NCBI GenBank assembly: GCA_963791225.1
Contig: CAWBRV010000008.1
Coordinates: forward strand, 62,001 to 126,000
From: PALSA-612 sp963791225
GTDB taxonomy: Bacteria > Actinomycetota > Thermoleophilia > Gaiellales > Gaiellaceae
Direction of reading: 5' to 3'
Length of the DNA stretch: 64,000 bases
Made by a program: the position numbers and the translations under genes. Shown piece after piece: positions 25,662-34,301 of this stretch; the stretch's first letter is position 1; each line of letters opens with the position of its first letter. Below the pieces are notes generated by a model, which saw only the letters and a list, made by a program, of their open reading frames with translations, did no database searches and was not told where the DNA came from.

Positions 25662-26816
25662 GTGGAACGACGCAGGATCACCATCTTCGACACGACCTTG
25701 CGGGACGGCGAGCAGTCGCCCGGCATCGCGCTGCAGCCGCACGAGAAGGCGGAGATCGCGGAGCAGCTCGAGCGTCTCGGCGTAGACGTGATCGAGGCCG
25801 GTTTCCCCGCGTCCTCCCCCGGAGACTTCGAAGGCGTGCGTGAGGTGGCGCGGACGGTCGCGGGGCCGACCGTCGCAGCGCTGGCGCGGACGCGGCGCGA
25901 AGACGTCGACGCGGCGGTCGAGGCCGTCGCCGGCGCGCGGCGGTCGCGGCTGCACGTCTTCATCGCGACGAGCGCGCTGCACATGGAACGCAAGCTCGGG
26001 CTCGAGCCCGACGAGGTGGTCGAGCAGACCCGGTTTGCCGTCGGCTACGCCTCCGCCCGTGCCGACGAGGTGCAGTTCTCGGCCGAGGACGCGACCCGCT
26101 CCGACCTGGACTTCCTCGCGCGCGTCTGCCGCGCGGCGATCGCCGCCGGCGCGACGACGATCAACCTGCCGGACACGGTCGGCTACTCGCTTCCGACCGA
26201 GCACGCCGAGTTCCTGCGGGAGATCCGCTTGCGCTGCCCCGAGCTCGACCGGGTCACGGTCTCCGTGCACTGCCACGACGACCTCGGGCTGGCCGTCGCC
26301 AACTCGCTCGCCGGCGTCGAGGCGGGTGCGCGCCAGGTCGAGTGCACCGTGAACGGGATCGGCGAGCGGGCGGGCAACGCGGCTCTCGAGGAGATCGTGA
26401 TGGCGCTTCGCGTGCGAGCCGACGCGTCCGACGCCGAGACGGGCGTCGCGGTCGGCGAGATCGGCCGCGCCTCGGCCCTCGTCTCGCGCCTGACCGGCTA
26501 CTCCGTGCAGCGCTGCAAGGCGATCGTCGGCGCGAACGCGTTCGCACACGAGGCCGGCATCCACCAGGACGGCGTCCTCAAGGACGTTTCGACGTACCAG
26601 ATCATGGATCCCGACGAGCTGGGGCTGACGATGACGCTGCCGCTCGGCAAGCACTCGGGGCGCCACGCCTTCGCGCGTGCGTGCACCGAGGCCGGAATCC
26701 GGCTCGAACGGGACGAGCTGAACCGCGCGTTCGCGCGCTTCAAGGAGCTGGCCGACACTCGCCCGGCGGTCACGCTCACCGACGTATTCGAGACCGAGGG
26801 GGTGGCAGTTCGATGA
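25662..26816 (+). CDS. leuA: 2-isopropylmalate synthase lacking the regulatory domain
   Basis: Condenses acetyl-CoA and 2-oxoisovalerate, first step of leucine synthesis. TIM barrel with FDTTLRDGEQSPG near the N-terminus, the metal-binding HCHDDLG motif, VNGIGERAGNA and the linker GANAFAHEAGIHQDG. The chain stops at 384 residues after LTDVFETEGVAVR; the C-terminal LeuA dimer (leucine feedback) domain of about 130 residues is missing. That makes homocitrate- or citramalate-synthase-like substrates possible, but the operon context favours LeuA. GTG start with GGAGGAG. Overlaps the next gene by ATGA. Confidence 0.85.
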   Translation: MERRRITIFDTTLRDGEQSPGIALQPHEKAEIAEQLERLGVDVIEAGFPASSPGDFEGVREVARTVAGPTVAALARTRREDVDAAVEAVAGARRSRLHVFIATSALHMERKLGLEPDEVVEQTRFAVGYASARADEVQFSAEDATRSDLDFLARVCRAAIAAGATTINLPDTVGYSLPTEHAEFLREIRLRCPELDRVTVSVHCHDDLGLAVANSLAGVEAGARQVECTVNGIGERAGNAALEEIVMALRVRADASDAETGVAVGEIGRASALVSRLTGYSVQRCKAIVGANAFAHEAGIHQDGVLKDVSTYQIMDPDELGLTMTLPLGKHSGRHAFARACTEAGIRLERDELNRAFARFKELADTRPAVTLTDVFETEGVAVR

Positions 26817-27814
26817 GACGGGTGTACACAGTGGCCTGCCTGGCCGGCGACGGCCTGGGGCCCGAGCTGATGGCGGAGGCGTCGCGGACGCTTCGCAAGG
26901 TCGCGCGGATGCACGGATTCGCGGTCGAGGACGTGCACGCCCCGTTCGGGAGCGAGGCGCTGACCCGGTCCGGCCATCCGTTTCCGCCCTCGACGCGCTC
27001 GGCCGTGCTCGACTCGAACGCGGTGCTCGTCGCCGATGCCGGCGATCCGGCGCTCGGCGGCGTCGAGACGGACCTCGACCTGCGGGCGAGCGCCACGCAG
27101 GTGCTCGTCGGAGGCGGCGACCTCGTCCTGCTCACCCCGAGCAGCCCCGACGCCGACAACTGGACCGTGGAACGTGCCTTCGAGCTCGCGCAACGACGGC
27201 GAGGACGGCTCGTCTCGGTCGACCACGACGCCGACTGGGCCGCGCTCGTCGACGAGGTCGGGTCGCGAAACGACGACGTCGTCCTCGAGCGGCTCACGCT
27301 CGCCGAGACCGTGCGCGTGCTCGCCTTCGAGCCGGGGCGGCTCGACGTCGTCGTCGCAGCCGGCGTGGTCGCGCCTGCGCTCGGCGACCTGGCCGCGCGC
27401 GGTGACGGCGACCGGCGGCTTGCGGCGACGGGACGGCTGGCCGGGAACGGGCCGTCGGTGTTCGCACCTTTCCGGGCCGAGTCCGCGGACGACGCCGGGC
27501 AGGGTGTCGCCGATCCGGGCCCGATGCTGCTCGCGGTGTCGCTGCTCCTCCGTGAGGGGCTCGGCGAGGAGCACGCCGCCGACACGCTGGTGTCGGCGCT
27601 CCGGGAAGCGCGCGAGGACGGCTCCAGGTCGGTCCCGGCCGTCCCGCGGACGGTCCAGGCCTCGACGCGCGACTTCGGCGATGCAGTCGCCAGGATGCTC
27701 CCGGCCGTGCACCGGAACGCCGAGTTCGTGCCTGGCGGCGTAGGCTCGACGGAGCCGCCCAGGAGCGTAGGTGCCGGCTTCGCCGGCGCCGTAGCGGCAG
27801 GGCCGATGGCATGA
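26813..27814 (+). CDS. LeuB-like pseudoenzyme (decarboxylating dehydrogenase family)
   Basis: 333 residues. The N-terminus CLAGDGLGPELMAEASRTL matches the GDGIGPE start of isopropylmalate/isocitrate dehydrogenases, and the C-terminal half follows the family order (RLDVVVAAGVVAPALGDLAA for DVIVTDNMFGDILSDLAA; GNGPSVFAPF for GPGLFEPV). The metal-binding aspartates and the Arg/Tyr catalytic block are absent. A real leuB sits at 51274. The gene overlaps leuA and ilvB by ATGA at both ends, so it is retained in frame in the operon; a regulatory or structural role is possible. Its last 26 residues derive from a dispersed repeat. Confidence 0.75.
   Translation: MRRVYTVACLAGDGLGPELMAEASRTLRKVARMHGFAVEDVHAPFGSEALTRSGHPFPPSTRSAVLDSNAVLVADAGDPALGGVETDLDLRASATQVLVGGGDLVLLTPSSPDADNWTVERAFELAQRRRGRLVSVDHDADWAALVDEVGSRNDDVVLERLTLAETVRVLAFEPGRLDVVVAAGVVAPALGDLAARGDGDRRLAATGRLAGNGPSVFAPFRAESADDAGQGVADPGPMLLAVSLLLREGLGEEHAADTLVSALREAREDGSRSVPAVPRTVQASTRDFGDAVARMLPAVHRNAEFVPGGVGSTEPPRSVGAGFAGAVAAGPMA
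27738..27790 (+). repeat. Short dispersed repeat inside a coding end
   Basis: GCGTAGGCTCGACGGAGC followed 35 bases after its start by GCCGGC-TTC-GCCGGC. The same two blocks, 36 bases apart, occur at 49276-49326 between two siroheme genes. Here the repeat encodes the C-terminal tail of the LeuB-like protein. Confidence 0.6.
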
Positions 27815-29521
27815 ACGGGGCTGACGCTCTCCTTCGCTCGCTCGAGGCCGAGGGCGTCGAGGTCGTGTTCGGCCTCCCCGGCGGCGCGATCCTGCCGACC
27901 TACGACGCGATCGCGCGCGGGACGACGATCCGCCACGTGCTCGCCCGGCACGAGCAGGGCGCCGGCCACATGGCGCGAGGGCTATGCGCGCGCGTCCGGC
28001 AGGGTCGGCGTCGCGCTTGCGACCTCCGGCCCGGGCGCGACCAACCTCGTCACGCCGATCGCGGACGCGTGGATGGACTCGACGCCGCTCGTCTGCATCA
28101 CCGGCCAGGTGCGGACGCACCTGATCGGCACCGACGCGTTCCAGGAGTGCGACATCGTCGGCGTGACGATCCCGATCGTGAAGCACTCCTGGCTCGTCCA
28201 GGACGTCGACGAGATCCCGCAGGCGATCAAGGCGGCGTTCCACGTCGCGCGCACCGGCCGCCCGGGCCCGGTCCTCGTCGACATCCCGCGCGACGTGCAG
28301 GAGGCGGAGATCGACTTTCACTACCCGGACGAGCCCGACCTGCCGGGCTGGCGGCCGCCGCGCCGCGCACACCAGCGGCAGGTCGCCGCCGCCGCGGCCG
28401 CATTGGCCGCCGCGGACAAGCCTGTGCTCTACGTGGGCGGCGGCACGCTCAACGCCGATGCCTGCACCGAGCTGCTCGAGTTGGCCGAGACCGCCCGGGC
28501 GCCGGTCGTCACGACGCTGATGGGGAAGGGAGCGTTCCCGGAGACGCACGAGCTCTTCTTCGGCTGGCCCGGCATGCACGGGCCGAAATGGTCGAACTGG
28601 GCGATGAACACGTGCGACCTCCTCGTCGCCGTCGGCGCGCGCTTCGACGACCGCGTCACCGGGCGGCTCTCGGCCTTCGCCCCCGGCGCGAAGGTCGATC
28701 CACCTCGACATCGACTCGGCCGAGATCGGCAAGCTCCGCGCCGCGGACATCCCCGTCGTCGGGCCGCTCGCCGACGTGCTCGTCGGGATGACCGCGGAGC
28801 TGCGCGGCATGGAGCTCGTCCCGCGGACGGACGCCTGGCTCCGGCAGCTCGACGAGTGGCGCGAGCGAGTCCCCGCTCCGCTACGGGCGGCGGCGACATG
28901 CTCAAGCCGCAGACGGTGCTCGAGACGCTGCGCGACCTGACCGCGGGCCGCGACGACGTGATCTGGACGACGGGCGTCGGGCAGCACCAGATGTGGGCGA
29001 TGCAGTACCTCGTCTGCGACCGGCCGCGCACGTTCATCACCTCGGGCGGGCTCGGCACGATGGGCTACGGCCTTCCCGCCGCGGTCGGCGCCAAGGCGGC
29101 GCGACCGGATGCGACGGTCGTCTGCGTCGACGGCGACGGCTGCTTCCAGATGACCTGCCAGGAGCTCGCGACCTCCGTCCTCGAGGATCTGCCGATCGTG
29201 GTCGTGATCGTCAACAACGGCTACCTCGGCATGGTGCAGCAGTGGCAGAGCATGTTCTTCGACGAGCGGCTCTCCCACGTCCACCTCACCCACCAGGTGC
29301 CCGACTACGCCACGCTCGCGGAGGCGTACGGCGCCGCCGGCTTCACCGTGTCGTCCGAGGACGAGCTCGAGCCGATCCTCGCCGAGGCGCTCGCGCTCGG
29401 GCGCACGGCCGTCGTCGACTGCCGAGTCGACCCGCGCGAGCAGTGCTTCCCGATGATCCCTGCCGGCGCCGCCGCGCTCGAGCTGATCGAGTGGACCGAC
29501 GACGTCGAGGTGACCCCGTGA
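27811..29521 (+). CDS. ilvB: Acetolactate synthase large subunit (multiple frameshifts)
   Basis: TPP/FAD enzyme making acetolactate and acetohydroxybutyrate, the first common step for Val, Leu and Ile. Starts NGADALLRSLEAEGVEVVFGLPGGAILPTYDA; the TPP-binding end has GVGQHQMWAMQY, GGLGTMGYGLPAAVGA and VDGDGCFQMTCQEL. The frame breaks after HEQGAGHMA (extra base about 27975), after SAFAPGAKV (extra base about 28697) and twice near 28871-28893, all in short G/C runs. Edited together the parts form one protein of normal length. Both ends overlap intact neighbours, so sequence error is more likely than decay. Confidence 0.88.
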
Positions 29522-30033
29522 AGCACACGCTCTCCGTCCTCGTCGAGAACAAGCCCGGCGCGCTGATGCGGATCACGAGCATGTTCGCGCGACGCGGCTA
29601 CAACATCGATTCGCTCGCCGTCGGCCCGACCGAGCGCCACGACGTCTCGCGCGTCACGATCCGGGTCGACTGCGAGCAGCATCTCCTGGAGCAGATCGAG
29701 AAGCAGATGCACAAGCTCGTCAACGTCCTGCGGGTCGCGGAGCTCGTCCCGGGCGAGTCGATCGAGCGCGAGCTGGCGCTGATCAAGGTGACCGCTCCGC
29801 CCGAGCGCCGCGCCGAGCTGCTCGCGCTCGCCGACGTCTTCCACGCACGCGCGGCCGACCTCGGGCCGGAAGCGCTCGTCTTCGAGGTGGTCGGCTCGCC
29901 GGAGGAGATCGACTCGTTCGAGGAGCTCATCCGGCCGCACGGCGTCAAGGAGCTCGTCCGCACCGGCAGGATCGGACTCACACGGGCGTCCGACCGCCAG
30001 GGCATCAAGCGCCGCCAAAACGTCCTCCGATGA
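29518..30033 (+). CDS. ilvN: Acetolactate synthase small regulatory subunit
   Basis: 171 residues with an N-terminal ACT domain (HTLSVLVENKPGALMRITSMFARRGYNIDSLAVGPTE) and the IlvN C-terminal domain (ALIKVTAPPERRAELLALADVF ... EIDSFEELIRPHGVKELVRTGRIGLTR). Binds valine and activates and feedback-inhibits IlvB. GTG start overlaps the ilvB stop (GTGA), so stoichiometric co-translation is expected. Confidence 0.95.
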   Translation: MKHTLSVLVENKPGALMRITSMFARRGYNIDSLAVGPTERHDVSRVTIRVDCEQHLLEQIEKQMHKLVNVLRVAELVPGESIERELALIKVTAPPERRAELLALADVFHARAADLGPEALVFEVVGSPEEIDSFEELIRPHGVKELVRTGRIGLTRASDRQGIKRRQNVLR

Positions 30034-30213
30034 AGTGGCCTACACGGCCCCGCCCACCGGTCTACGGCCCGCGAGAAGACTGCGCATCGCCGCGTCCTCA
30101 GTCGCCCCCGTACTTGACCAGTACGAGGGCTCCCTGCGTCCTTGCTCTGCTTGCTTCTCTCGACCCATAGAGTCCGGTAGCGAGGCCGCGTAGACCACAG
30201 AAAGGATTCCCAG

Positions 30214-31209
30214 ATGGCGACAGTTCTCCGCGAAGGCGATCTCGGCCTGCTCTCCGGCAAGGTGGCCGTGCTCGGCTACGGCAGCCAGGGGCACGCGCAC
30301 GCGCTCAACCTGCACGACTCCGGAGTCGACGTCGTCGTCGGGCTCCGCGAGGGAAGCAGCTCTCGCGCTGCCGCCGAGGCGGCCGGCCTGACGGTGGCGT
30401 CGCCGGCGGAGGCGGTACAGGGAGCGCAGCTCGTCGCGTTCCTGCTCCCGGACCAGGTACAGCCCGCGGTGTACGAGGACGTTGCGCCGCACCTCGACCC
30501 CGGCGCGGCGATGCTGTTCGCCCACGGCTTCAACATCCACTACGGCCGCATCGCCCCACCGCCGGGGCACGACGTGATCATGGTCGCGCCGAAGGGGCCG
30601 GGCCACATCGTGCGGCGGATCTTCACGGAGGGCTACGGCACACCCGCGCTCGTCGCGGTCGCCCAGGACGCGAGTGGTAACGCGCGGGAGCTCGCACTCG
30701 CCTATGCGAAAGGAATCGGAGCGACACGCGCCGGTGTGATCGAGACCACCTTCCTGGAGGAGACCGAGACCGATCTGTTCGGCGAGCAGGCGGTGTTGTG
30801 CGGCGGCGTCACGGAGCTCGTCCGGCTCGGCTTCGAGACGCTCGTCGAGGCCGGCTACCAGCCGGAGATCGCGTACTACGAGTGCCTGCACGAACTGAAG
30901 CTGATCGTCGACCTGATCTACGAGGGCGGCCTCGCGGGCATGCGCTACTCGATCTCGGACACCGCCGAGTACGGCGACCTGACGCGTGGGCCGCGCGTGA
31001 TCGACGACCATGTACGCGAGAACATGCGCCGACTGCTCGCCGACATCCGCGAGGGCGGTTTCGCGCGCGAGTGGATCGAGGAGATGGACACGGGCGAGCC
31101 GCATCTGGCCGAGCTGAGGAAGAGGGCGAGCGAAGAGCGGATCGAGTCGGTCGGCGCCGAGCTTCGCGCGCTCATGCACCGGGAGGCACCGGCCGGAGAG
31201 CCTGCTTGA
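30214..31209 (+). CDS. ilvC: Ketol-acid reductoisomerase
   Basis: NADPH-dependent rearrangement and reduction of acetolactate in Val/Leu/Ile synthesis. 331 residues, class I. Rossmann motif VLGYGSQGHAHALNL, catalytic APKGPGHIVRR and the knotted domain with ETFLEETETDLFGEQAVLCGG and YECLHELKLIVDLIYEGG. ATG preceded by AAAGGA at good spacing. A 180-bp gap separates it from ilvN; it contains GTAC-TTGACCA-GTAC but no clear terminator or leader peptide. The hom TTG overlaps its stop. Confidence 0.97.
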   Translation: MATVLREGDLGLLSGKVAVLGYGSQGHAHALNLHDSGVDVVVGLREGSSSRAAAEAAGLTVASPAEAVQGAQLVAFLLPDQVQPAVYEDVAPHLDPGAAMLFAHGFNIHYGRIAPPPGHDVIMVAPKGPGHIVRRIFTEGYGTPALVAVAQDASGNARELALAYAKGIGATRAGVIETTFLEETETDLFGEQAVLCGGVTELVRLGFETLVEAGYQPEIAYYECLHELKLIVDLIYEGGLAGMRYSISDTAEYGDLTRGPRVIDDHVRENMRRLLADIREGGFAREWIEEMDTGEPHLAELRKRASEERIESVGAELRALMHREAPAGEPA

Positions 31210-32516
31210 GCTCGGTCGACGTTCCCGTCGCCCTGCTCGGCTACGGGACCGTCGGCTCCGCCGTCAACCGGCTGGTCGACCAGAACGCCGACGAGATCGA
31301 GCGGGCGACCGGGCATCGCCTGCGCGTCGTTCGCGCACTCGTCCGCGACCCGGCGGCGGAGCGCGACTACCTGCCGGACGCGTCGATCCTGACCACCGAC
31401 TTCCGGGCGATCGCCGACGACCCGCAGATCCGGCTCGTCGCCGAGGTGATGGGCGGCCTCGAGCCTGCGGGCGAGTACGTCCTCGAGCTCTTGCGCTCGG
31501 GCCGCTCGGTCGTCTCGGCCAACAAGCAGCTCGTGGCCAGGAGGGGCGGCGAGCTGTTCGCGGCCGCCTCGGAGGCGGGCGTGCAGCTCCGTTTCGAGGC
31601 CAGCGTCTGCGCGGCGATCCCCGTGATCAAGGTGCTCCGCGAGTCGCTGGCGTTCGCCCGCGTCCATCGCGTGCTCGGCATCGTCAACGGGACGACGAAC
31701 TTCATCCTGACTCGGATGGAGCGCGGCGCCGACTACGAGGAGGCGCTCGCCGAGGCCCAGCGGCTCGGTTACGCCGAGGCCGATCCGACGGACGACGTGT
31801 CGGGTGCGGACGCGGCCGCGAAGATGGCGATCCTGGCGACGGTCGCGTTCGGCACGCGGGTGACGATCGACGACGTCTGGCACACCGGCATCACCGAGAT
31901 CGCGCCCCTGCACATCCGCGCGGCGCACGAGCTGGAGATGGCCGTGCGGCTCGTCGGCGCGGCCACGATCGTCGACGGGCGCTACGACGTCCGCGTCCAG
32001 CCGGCGTTCGTCGACCGGCACCATCCGCTGGCGGCCGTCGAGGGCCCGTTCAACGCGGTCATGCTCCAGGGGGACGCGATCCGTGAGATCACGCTCGAGG
32101 GGCCCGGCGCGGGCGGGCTGGAGACGGCGTCCGCGGTCGTGTCCGACATGATCAGCGTCATCGGCACGACCGGGACCGGCTTCCTGCAGAACGACGCCTG
32201 CTGGCGCGAGCTCGAGCGGCTCCCGCACGGCGACGTCGTCTCGCCGTTCTACGTGCACCTCGAGGTGGACGACCGGCCGGGTGTCCTCGCCGACGTCGCG
32301 CGGCGCCTCGCGACCCACGAGGTGTCGGTCGCACGGCTCGTGCAGCACGAGACCGGCGAAGGGACGGCGGCGCTGCACGTCGTGCTGCACGAGTGCCGGT
32401 CGGGCGCGCTGTCGGACGCGCTGGTCGAGATCGCCCGACTCCCGGGCACGCGCCGACGACCGACCGCGCTGCCGGTGATCTCGGATCGCGGCGTGCCCGG
32501 GTCAGACTGGTCGTGA
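31206..32516 (+). CDS. hom: Homoserine dehydrogenase with ACT domain
   Basis: Reduces aspartate semialdehyde to homoserine, branch point to Thr, Met and Ile. 436 residues: Rossmann VALLGYGTVGSAVNRL, the nucleotide and substrate blocks SVVSANKQLVARRG, GIVNGTTNFILTRM and TDDVSGADAAAKMAILA, and a C-terminal ACT domain (VHLEVDDRPGVLADVARRLATHEVSVARLVQ) for threonine feedback. The TTG at 31206 overlaps the ilvC stop (TTGA); no better start exists downstream near the Rossmann strand. Links the Ile and Thr branches in one transcript. Confidence 0.95.
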   Translation: MSSVDVPVALLGYGTVGSAVNRLVDQNADEIERATGHRLRVVRALVRDPAAERDYLPDASILTTDFRAIADDPQIRLVAEVMGGLEPAGEYVLELLRSGRSVVSANKQLVARRGGELFAAASEAGVQLRFEASVCAAIPVIKVLRESLAFARVHRVLGIVNGTTNFILTRMERGADYEEALAEAQRLGYAEADPTDDVSGADAAAKMAILATVAFGTRVTIDDVWHTGITEIAPLHIRAAHELEMAVRLVGAATIVDGRYDVRVQPAFVDRHHPLAAVEGPFNAVMLQGDAIREITLEGPGAGGLETASAVVSDMISVIGTTGTGFLQNDACWRELERLPHGDVVSPFYVHLEVDDRPGVLADVARRLATHEVSVARLVQHETGEGTAALHVVLHECRSGALSDALVEIARLPGTRRRPTALPVISDRGVPGSDWS

Positions 32517-32523
32517 CGGCACG

Positions 32524-33489
32524 ATGACCGTGCCGCTGATCGAGCGGTTTCGTGATCGGCTGCCCGTGTCGGCTACGACGCCCGTCGTCTCGCTCGGAGA
32601 GGGATCGACGCCGCTCCTGCGCGCGCCGCGGCTCGGCGCGCAACTCGGCGTCGACCTGTGGCTGAAGTGGGAGGCGTCGAATCCGACCGCGAGCTACAAG
32701 GATCGCGGGATGACGGTCGCCGTGTCGAAAGCGGTCGAGGACGGGGCCCGGGTCGTCGTCTGCGCTTCCACCGGCAACACGTCCGCCTCGGCAGCGGCCT
32801 ACGCCGCGCGCGCCGGGCTGCAGGCGCTCGTGCTCGTCGCCGAGAGCGCTGCCCGCGGGAAGCTGATCCAGGCGCGGGCGCTCGGGGCGCGCGTGCTCGC
32901 GGTGCGCGGCAGCTTCGACCAGGCGCTCGACGCGGCGCGAGAACTCGGCGAGCGCGGCGACCACGTGCTCGTCAACTCCCTGAACCCGAACCGGGTCGCC
33001 GGCCAGCGGACGGCCGTGTTCGAGATCGTCGAGGAGCTCGGCGGCGCGCCGGACGCGTTCGTGCTGCCCTACGGCGGCGGCGGCAACACGACGGCGTACA
33101 CGAAGGCGATCGCGGAGCTCGGGCTCGGCGCCGCCGTCCACTCGATCGAGGCCGCCGACCGGCCGCACACGCTCGCGAGCGCAATCCGCATCGAGCGGCC
33201 CGCCCACAGGGCCTGGGTCGACTCGAGCGGCGCGCAGGTACGCGCCGTCGCCGATGAGGAGATCGTCGCCGCCTGGCTCGAGCTCGCGCGGGAGGAGGGA
33301 CTCTTCTGCGAGCCGTCATCCGCGGCAGGGCTCGCGTTCCTGCGCGCGACAGACGAGCTCCGCGGCGCACGCGTGGTCGTCACGATCACGGGGCACGGCC
33401 TCAAGGACCCCGGTGCCGCGGACTTCCACGCCCCGCCGCCGATCGTCGTCGACCCCGACCCGGACGCGATCGCACGGGCGGCGGAATGA
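32524..33489 (+). CDS. thrC: Threonine synthase
   Basis: PLP enzyme converting phosphohomoserine to threonine. 321 residues, actinobacterial short type. PLP lysine in NPTASYKDRGM (about residue 59), phosphate-binding CASTGNTSASAAAYAARAG and late GGGGNTTAYTKAI. Seven bases after hom; overlaps thrB by ATGA. Part of the hom-thrC-thrB block embedded in the ilv operon. Confidence 0.95.
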   Translation: MTVPLIERFRDRLPVSATTPVVSLGEGSTPLLRAPRLGAQLGVDLWLKWEASNPTASYKDRGMTVAVSKAVEDGARVVVCASTGNTSASAAAYAARAGLQALVLVAESAARGKLIQARALGARVLAVRGSFDQALDAARELGERGDHVLVNSLNPNRVAGQRTAVFEIVEELGGAPDAFVLPYGGGGNTTAYTKAIAELGLGAAVHSIEAADRPHTLASAIRIERPAHRAWVDSSGAQVRAVADEEIVAAWLELAREEGLFCEPSSAAGLAFLRATDELRGARVVVTITGHGLKDPGAADFHAPPPIVVDPDPDAIARAAE

Positions 33490-34301
33490 CCTCGATCCAC
33501 GTTCGGGCGCCCGCGACGACGGCCAACCTCGGCTCCGGCTTCGACTGCGCCGGCGTCGCGCTCGATCTCTGGAACGAGCTCGAGCTCATCCGCGACGTGG
33601 ACGTGCCCCAGGCGGACACGCACCACCTCGGCATCGCGGCGTTCGCGCGCATCGCACCCGTCGACGACTGGCGGTTCAACTTCACCTACCGGATCCCGCG
33701 GGCGAGCGGCCTCGGGTCCTCGGCCTCCCTGATCGCGCTCGGTCTCGTCGCGGGAGCGATCGCAGCCGGTGTCGAGCCCGAGGCGGAGGCGCTGCTCGCC
33801 GAAGGCCTGCCGCTCGAAGGGCACCCGGACAACCTCGCGCCCGCGCTCACCGGCGGCGCCTGCCTGACGTGGGGCGGGCGAATCGAGCGGGTCGCCGACT
33901 CCGTGCCCGCCGAGCCGATCGCCCTCAGGCCGCCCGCCGAGCAGGTCTCGACCGAGCACTCTCGCTCGCTCCTGCCGATCAGCGTGCCGCACGAGGACGC
34001 CGCCTTCAGTGCCGGCCGCGCGGCCCTGCTGGGCGCGGCGCTGGCGTCCGGGTCGGAGGAGCTGTTCGCCGCCGCGCTCGACGACCGGCTGCACGAGCCG
34101 TACCGCTCTGCTTTTCTCGCCGACGTCCGCGCCGACCTGCCACCCTCGGCGCTCGGCGCGACGCTGTCCGGATCCGGCCCGACGGTGATCGTCTGGGCCC
34201 GCCGCGGCTCGCGGGACGAATGTGCGGCGGCGCTGCAACGCCGCTGGCCGGAGGTGGACGCGACGCCGCTCGACGTAAGCTCGCGCGGAGCGATCCCGTG
34301 A
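33486..34301 (+). CDS. thrB: Homoserine kinase
   Basis: GHMP kinase phosphorylating homoserine. 271 residues, somewhat short for the family (about 300). Motif 1 PATTANLGSGFDCAGVALDL, motif 2 (ATP-binding) IPRASGLGSSASLIALG, EGHPDNLAPAL, and motif 3 LGATLSGSGPTVIVWA. Overlaps thrC and the rhodanese gene by four bases on each side. Confidence 0.94.
   Translation: MTSIHVRAPATTANLGSGFDCAGVALDLWNELELIRDVDVPQADTHHLGIAAFARIAPVDDWRFNFTYRIPRASGLGSSASLIALGLVAGAIAAGVEPEAEALLAEGLPLEGHPDNLAPALTGGACLTWGGRIERVADSVPAEPIALRPPAEQVSTEHSRSLLPISVPHEDAAFSAGRAALLGAALASGSEELFAAALDDRLHEPYRSAFLADVRADLPPSALGATLSGSGPTVIVWARRGSRDECAAALQRRWPEVDATPLDVSSRGAIP

Noticed and set aside
27811..29521. Two separate genes for acetolactate synthase halves
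   Set aside because: The pieces are consecutive parts of one IlvB with overlaps of frame at short G/C runs; no start signals exist for the later part.
30034..30213. Leader peptide for ilvC
   Set aside because: The open frame from a GTG at 30036 is long and not enriched in Leu, Val or Ile, and no terminator was seen; GTAC-TTGACCA-GTAC alone is weak.
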